Positions 14,047-18,337 of a stretch of DNA of 18,337 nt are shown here, in pieces (within the stretch, counting starts at the first letter, position 1; each line of letters opens with the position of its first letter). Below the pieces are notes generated by a model that was not told the origin of the DNA, made no database searches, and worked only from the letters and a program-made list of their open reading frames with translations. Position numbers and translations under genes: made by a program. Source of the stretch: Bacteroidota bacterium (GTDB lineage Bacteria > Bacteroidota > Bacteroidia > Bacteroidales > VadinHA17); assembly GCA_015222065.1 (NCBI GenBank), contig JADFUQ010000481.1:1-18337 (forward strand). Reading direction: 5' to 3'.

Positions 14047-14116
14047 AACAAGGATTAACGATTTTAGATTTCAGATTTTCAGCAACTTCGTAAATCGTTA
14101 ATCGGTGTTCCTTGTT
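14047..14116. repeat. 70-base imperfect palindromic repeat, copy 2
   Basis: This is the same unit as 1-70 with about 3 mismatches; similarity continues to about 14129. It lies in the 250-base gap between RND permease 2 and permease 1 and could disturb or modulate transcription from one to the other, because the unit would fold into a long hairpin in the RNA. Confidence 0.75.
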
Positions 14117-14171
14117 CTTAAATCAATTTATACCAACATTATGGACAAGCACTAATTAATTCTCATTTATA

Positions 14172-14214
14172 CTAATTTTCTAAATCTTCTTTATTCTCTT
14201 CTTTTTCCTTAGCC
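14172..14214 (-). pseudogene. Displaced C-terminal tail of RND permease 2
   Basis: Just beyond the permease 2 stop, a different frame reads (S)KAKEKEENKEDLEN and then TAG at 14174-14172. This is a charged Lys/Glu tail of the kind that often ends membrane proteins after their last helix. It is out of frame with the gene by one base or two. The CCTCCGAAGC repeat lies just upstream and probably caused the shift. Confidence 0.4.
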
Positions 14215-17200
14215 TTACTTTGTCCTCCGAAGCTTAGCGTAGGAGGAGCCTTCTTTCTTCCCCATTCCTTTCAAAAACAACGGCAGATATAAAAATAACC
14301 CCGGTATAGAAAATAACAAGCCCCCTATTGTTCCGACAGCCAGGGCAAACCAAAATATCTCATCCTGTCCGCCCAGGAGGAATGGCACAAGCCCAAGTAC
14401 CGTAGAAACAACTGTCAGGAAAACAGGCACGATCTTCCTCTGAAAAGCTGTTATATACAGGTGTACCCGTGGTACTGCCGGTCTGGTTTTTTGCAGGTTA
14501 TTCAACTCATTGATAATATATAATGACGAATTAACAACTAATCCGCTCAGCAATAAAAAAGAGGCGTATCCACCCTGATCAAAGTTAAAATCGAAAATAT
14601 AAAAAGTAAGAAAAACACCGATAAAAGAGAGAGGGATAAGCGATATCACCACCAGAGGTTGTACTGTTGATTCGAGCAATATAGCACAAACCACGTAGAT
14701 GATCCCGATAATAAGCAGGATGATCCAGTATGGTTTACTCTCATTTTTCCACCCCCAGTAACCCCACTCACGATGAGATGCCTGGTAACCCAGGGGAAGT
14801 ATAAGGTTGGCTTCATCCACCATTTTTTCTTCTACCATGCGTGCTAATTTCCCCGGACCGATAAAATCATATGCCAGTGTAACAATATACTGCTGGTCTT
14901 CTTTGGCAATAAGATCCTCTCCTTTTTCAGTACGGACAGTCGAAACATGTTCCAGTTTTGTAAAACCGGCTGTATCAGCTATAACAGGAGAATGGTACAG
15001 TAGCCAGCGGTCATCGGTACGGGAAGCCTCCGAACGCAGGATAACCGGTATTATATCTTCTCCCCGCGGCACTGATGTTACACGAACCGGGGCGGCTGAC
15101 AGCTCCGATAAGCTTTGGTAAAGCAACCGGAGATTGGGCGTACCGCCTGAAAATTTCCCGGAATTGATGTCCATAAAACGAATTGTCTCAGCTCTTTGAA
15201 TCCACCAGGTATTCTGACTCCTTATTAATACCTCTTTTACTCGTGGCTGCTCGAGAATTTTTCTTTTCAAAATTCCGGCATACCCCATCAGTTCATCGTA
15301 GTTGTACCCGTGTAAAATGATGCTCGAATTCGTATATCCTTCGTGCATTATATTACTGAATCCCCGTCCTACTCCATATACCTGAAAATCAGCCCCTCCT
15401 GTCATCACTGCTTTCTGTTCAAGCATTGATTTCAATTGATACGGAAAGTATCCGTTTTCGAATTCTTTACGGAAATAGATAATCATCCTCGCACGGTCGC
15501 TGCCATATATGTGCGACTGGTATTGTTCAACTTCTTCGAACCGTGCCATAAAATTCTCCAGTCCGCGGAACATATTGTTCATCTGTGTGAGGGTGGCGCC
15601 ATGGGGCATATATGCTACCACATAGAGAGTGGTCCGTTGCGGTTCGGAATAGTAATTCTTCTCATAAACATGCTGGGTAAACAGTCTTAGCGAGCCACCC
15701 AGTACTTTGTTAATCCATGGTTTCATGTGAAGAACATATGTTTCACTGCCAATGGTGTGATTGTACAGTTTGGCAGACCAACGTTCCCCTTCAATTTTAT
15801 CCGGCAGTTTATACACCGGCAGTCCGAACCCAAGTACAGCAAGGATTAGCCAGACATAGCGAAACCGTACCAGGAAAAGGATAGTACGCTGATAAAAACC
15901 GGAGAAGCGGGTTGCCCGCCGCATCCGCCGATAGAAAAACCGTGATCTCTTTTTAACCAGGGAAATTTTTTTAACCAGCGCCGGCAGAAAAAACAAAGCA
16001 ATACATAGCGAAACCAGCAAATTGATGATAATCACTTTGGCAAAATCAATTAGGTTTACGCGTAATGACTCGTCAAGAAAAAAGATTGTTGTTAATGCTC
16101 CCACGGTAGTTAAGGTAGCCGCCAGTATAGCAATAAATACCCTGCGGTTATGATGATGCCGCAGGTGATCAGCCATGATGATGGTATTATCAATAAGAAT
16201 TCCAAGTGATACCGTGATACCTGCAAGGGTATAAAGGTGTATCTCGAGCCGGAAAAGGTAATAAAAGATACAGGCTACCGTAATATTAGCAAACAGGCTT
16301 ATTGCTACTACAAGAAGATAGCGGAACTGACGGCTGATCACAAGGACGAACAATAACAGTATGATCACTGAAAACAGGGTACGGTATCCAATTTTCCTAA
16401 GCTCTTTTTTTAAGAAAAGTGTGGAGTCGTCCGATTTGATCATCGAATAACCCTTTGGAAGACGGGCACATATCTGACCTATGGTTTTTTCCACCTCCCT
16501 TGCCAGGCGAATATGGTTAGCCCTTTTCTCGGCATAAATTGAGATATTAACAGTGTTTAGCCCGTTGATACGATAGTAACCGGTTGGTTCCTGTTCACGA
16601 AACCGGATATCCGCCAGATCGGTAAGCCGGATAATACGCTGTTCACGGTTAACAACAGGTATCTCCGACCAAGGAATGGAGTCACCTCTGAATGAACGCA
16701 ATACAAGATATGAAGGACGTGCCGGATCGCCGGCAGCAGATTTTTCCAGATACCCCCAACCTAGCTCCAGGGTGCTGAAATATTGCTGTACCGCCTGCCG
16801 TATTTCACCGGGAGTGATATTTAGCCGGTGAAGCAGCTCCTGATCGTATGTTATCTCCCAGGCATACGGAGTAGCGCCATAAACTCTTACATCCTGTACT
16901 CCATTTACCAGGGAAAGGGGGACACGCACATACTGCCCGGCATACCGGTGGATAAAATGTGTACTGGTATTGGCATTTATGGTGTATGACATCAACTGTA
17001 TCTCGGACCCTTCATCGGGGCGGTTAAGGTGAATTTGCGGACGGGATACCTGTTCCGGCAATTGTGATGCAATTTCCCTGACCCTGTTTGCTACCTCGAA
17101 ACGTGCCTGATCCAGATTGATCGCCGGATCCAGTTCAAGAGTAACATTGCCTTTGCCATTCCCCGAGCGTGAGGTGATATGCCTTACACCACGCAGGGTA

Positions 17201-17415
17201 TTAAACAGCCCTTCCAGGCGGGAAGTAACCTCCATTTCAATCACCTGTGCAGATGCAAGCGGCCATTGATAACTCACCGTTATTGAGGGAAGGGAACGTG
17301 TGGGATTAAGCTTAACAGGTAAATAAGGAATTATAGCCACTCCCGCAATTACCAGGATAACCAACAGCACATTCATTGTAAATGCCGAAAAGACGGATGA
17401 TTTCTTATTTTTCAT
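14215..17415 (-). CDS. Efflux RND transporter permease 2
   Basis: This is a second RND permease, 1066 residues, encoded 35 bases after the adaptor gene and certainly in its operon. The N-terminus (MKNKKSSVFSAFTMNVLLVILVIAG) holds the first helix and then NPTRSLPSITVSYQWPLASAQVIEMEVTSRLE, the usual porter-domain opening. The transmembrane block carries TVSLGILIDNTIIMADHL (Asp409-Asn410), again Asp-Asn where AcrB has Asp-Asp. The C-terminal half ends with helices around LLSGLVVNSSLYIINELN and FLLGGQDEIFWFALAVGTIGG. It is strongly diverged from permease 1, so the two probably form a heteromeric pump like MdtB-MdtC, which is inference. The last 10 or so residues (SSYAKLRRTK) are encoded by an inserted repeat, not by family sequence. 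Confidence 0.93.
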   Translation of the reverse strand: MKNKKSSVFSAFTMNVLLVILVIAGVAIIPYLPVKLNPTRSLPSITVSYQWPLASAQVIEMEVTSRLEGLFNTLRGVRHITSRSGNGKGNVTLELDPAINLDQARFEVANRVREIASQLPEQVSRPQIHLNRPDEGSEIQLMSYTINANTSTHFIHRYAGQYVRVPLSLVNGVQDVRVYGATPYAWEITYDQELLHRLNITPGEIRQAVQQYFSTLELGWGYLEKSAAGDPARPSYLVLRSFRGDSIPWSEIPVVNREQRIIRLTDLADIRFREQEPTGYYRINGLNTVNISIYAEKRANHIRLAREVEKTIGQICARLPKGYSMIKSDDSTLFLKKELRKIGYRTLFSVIILLLFVLVISRQFRYLLVVAISLFANITVACIFYYLFRLEIHLYTLAGITVSLGILIDNTIIMADHLRHHHNRRVFIAILAATLTTVGALTTIFFLDESLRVNLIDFAKVIIINLLVSLCIALFFLPALVKKISLVKKRSRFFYRRMRRATRFSGFYQRTILFLVRFRYVWLILAVLGFGLPVYKLPDKIEGERWSAKLYNHTIGSETYVLHMKPWINKVLGGSLRLFTQHVYEKNYYSEPQRTTLYVVAYMPHGATLTQMNNMFRGLENFMARFEEVEQYQSHIYGSDRARMIIYFRKEFENGYFPYQLKSMLEQKAVMTGGADFQVYGVGRGFSNIMHEGYTNSSIILHGYNYDELMGYAGILKRKILEQPRVKEVLIRSQNTWWIQRAETIRFMDINSGKFSGGTPNLRLLYQSLSELSAAPVRVTSVPRGEDIIPVILRSEASRTDDRWLLYHSPVIADTAGFTKLEHVSTVRTEKGEDLIAKEDQQYIVTLAYDFIGPGKLARMVEEKMVDEANLILPLGYQASHREWGYWGWKNESKPYWIILLIIGIIYVVCAILLESTVQPLVVISLIPLSFIGVFLTFYIFDFNFDQGGYASFLLLSGLVVNSSLYIINELNNLQKTRPAVPRVHLYITAFQRKIVPVFLTVVSTVLGLVPFLLGGQDEIFWFALAVGTIGGLLFSIPGLFLYLPLFLKGMGKKEGSSYAKLRRTK
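14224..14246. repeat. CCTCCGAAGC palindrome, copy 2, inside RND permease 2
   Basis: CCTCCGAAGC, TT, AGCGTAGG, AGG; the outer arms TCCTCC and GGAGGA pair. It differs from 3386-3410 in the two central bases and one arm base. It is translated as the last residues before the permease 2 stop. Confidence 0.65.
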
Positions 17416-17450
17416 GCCCGATTATTTTTGCGGCAGAACAAAACCGGTAT

Positions 17451-18337
17451 TTACTTTTGGTTTGATGGTTGATCCTCACGGGTTACAGGTGTTTCGTGAG
17501 CCAGGTTAAGGTTCCCTGATACAATAACTTCCATTCCCGGTTCCAGTCCCGATTCAATGGTATACCGGCTGCTGTTTTCCAAACCGGTTGTTACGTAATT
17601 CCACAGGGCTTTTCTATCTTTATAAGTAAATACCACTTCCTTCCCCTGCCGCAGCACCACTGCCTCTTTAGGAACAACCAGTTGCCCGGGCACTTTCCGG
17701 CGTATAATAAGTTTCACATTCATCCCTTCAACCAGTTTTCTGTCTCTGTTGTTTACAACGGCTGTCACTTTTACAAGTCCGCCTGGATCAACTTTCGGGT
17801 TTATTCCGGTTACTATTCCGCTTAGTGTATCGCCGTTGGCAAGAGGCATCACACTAACAAACTGGTTAAGTTTTACTTGCGAAAGCTCTGTTTCCAGGAG
17901 GGTAAATTCAGTGCGCATACGACTGATATCCATAAGACGGCAAAGGTTCTCGTAACCTGAAGAATGATTATGTTCCTGTGCCCACAGATCGGCTACTATT
18001 CCGGCAAAAGGCGCACGAATAATTGTAGCCTTGTAATTATATTCTGCTTCCCGGAGGTCGGTTTGAGCATTATTATATCCGCTTCTGATCTTAGCCGAAT
18101 GGAGAATATTCTTAGGTATATTCGTAGTATCATTCATACTATAATTATAACCCAGCAAGAAACTCTCCATCTCAAGCCAGGCTTTGGCAATAGATTCATT
18201 TGCCCGTGCAAGAGCTTGCTTATATGTAAAACTCTCAAGTGTAGCCAACACCTCTCCTTTTTTTACCCTGTCGCCGTTTTCAACACTAATACCGGTTATC
18301 ATCTCCTGCACCCTGAATGGTATATCTGCCTTGCGTA
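17451..18337 (-). CDS. RND efflux periplasmic adaptor (partial at 5' end)
   Basis: This is a HlyD/AcrA-type membrane fusion protein linking the permeases to an outer-membrane channel. The gene runs off the right edge: upstream of the GTG at 18311 the frame stays open and reads KADIPFRVQEM, so it is incomplete at its N-terminus. Visible parts in order are the first half of the lipoyl domain (TGISVENGDRVKKGEVLATL), a short helical hairpin, the second lipoyl half (TIIRAPFAGIVADLWAQE), a beta-barrel segment (LANGDTLSGIVTGINPKVDPGG), and the membrane-proximal domain with VVPKEAVVLRQGKEVVFTYKD. The fragment has about 295 residues. Permease 2 follows 35 bases later. No outer-membrane TolC-like gene lies in the window; it may be upstream. 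Confidence 0.93.
   Translation of the reverse strand, partial: RKADIPFRVQEMITGISVENGDRVKKGEVLATLESFTYKQALARANESIAKAWLEMESFLLGYNYSMNDTTNIPKNILHSAKIRSGYNNAQTDLREAEYNYKATIIRAPFAGIVADLWAQEHNHSSGYENLCRLMDISRMRTEFTLLETELSQVKLNQFVSVMPLANGDTLSGIVTGINPKVDPGGLVKVTAVVNNRDRKLVEGMNVKLIIRRKVPGQLVVPKEAVVLRQGKEVVFTYKDRKALWNYVTTGLENSSRYTIESGLEPGMEVIVSGNLNLAHETPVTREDQPSNQK

Overview
The window is from a member of the Bacteroidota, most likely Bacteroidales or Marinilabiliales. Pointers are lipoprotein-rich short ORFs without Shine-Dalgarno sites, promoters of the TTG-N20-TAnnTTTG type, NVEAL-like secreted peptides next to 6-bladed beta-propeller lipoproteins, and an AT-rich intergenic style full of short degenerate repeats. 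No rRNA, tRNA, CRISPR array or recombinase gene is visible.

Layout, left to right. Positions 1-2747 hold housekeeping or conserved genes: a 70-base palindromic repeat, an unrecognised lipoprotein (127-651), a DUF2148-type Fe-S protein (848-1381) and a convergent monofunctional aspartate kinase, lysC (2724-1468). Positions 2848-5635 hold a long repeat-rich leader followed by cassette 1: a small Cys-containing NVEAL-like peptide, a strong hairpin terminator or attenuator, a 6-bladed beta-propeller lipoprotein and a membrane-anchored thioredoxin-like protein. Positions 5638-8010 hold two toxin-antitoxin pairs on the minus strand (MntA/HepT, then a ParE/RelE-type toxin with its antitoxin). They are separated and bordered by three truncated copies (A, B, C) of the 3' end of an RND efflux gene. 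Positions 8012-10715 hold a second, diverged copy of the leader plus cassette 2. Positions 10921-18337 hold, on the minus strand, a tripartite efflux operon read right to left: periplasmic adaptor (cut by the window edge), RND permease 2, RND permease 1. Permease 1 owns the 3' end that is copied three times.

How it fits together. The stop-codon end of RND permease 1 has behaved as a recurrent junction for accessory modules. Going leftward from it, the order is tail D (the intact gene), cassette 2, tail C, TA pair, tail B, TA pair, tail A, cassette 1. The four tails share nearly the same gene-end boundary but break at different internal points. Tails B and C look more alike than either does to the resident gene, which suggests the modules came with foreign tail alleles rather than by simple local duplication.

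The two peptide cassettes share gene order, a long promoter-bearing leader with a conserved hairpin, a 19-codon micro-ORF whose stop codon lies in a second conserved hairpin, and a strong stem-loop between peptide gene and propeller gene. This combination (leader, abundant secreted Cys peptide, low-level surface propeller and a CxxC protein) is the best candidate here for an undescribed system. Its function cannot be read from the sequence. All identities and alignments quoted were made by eye.
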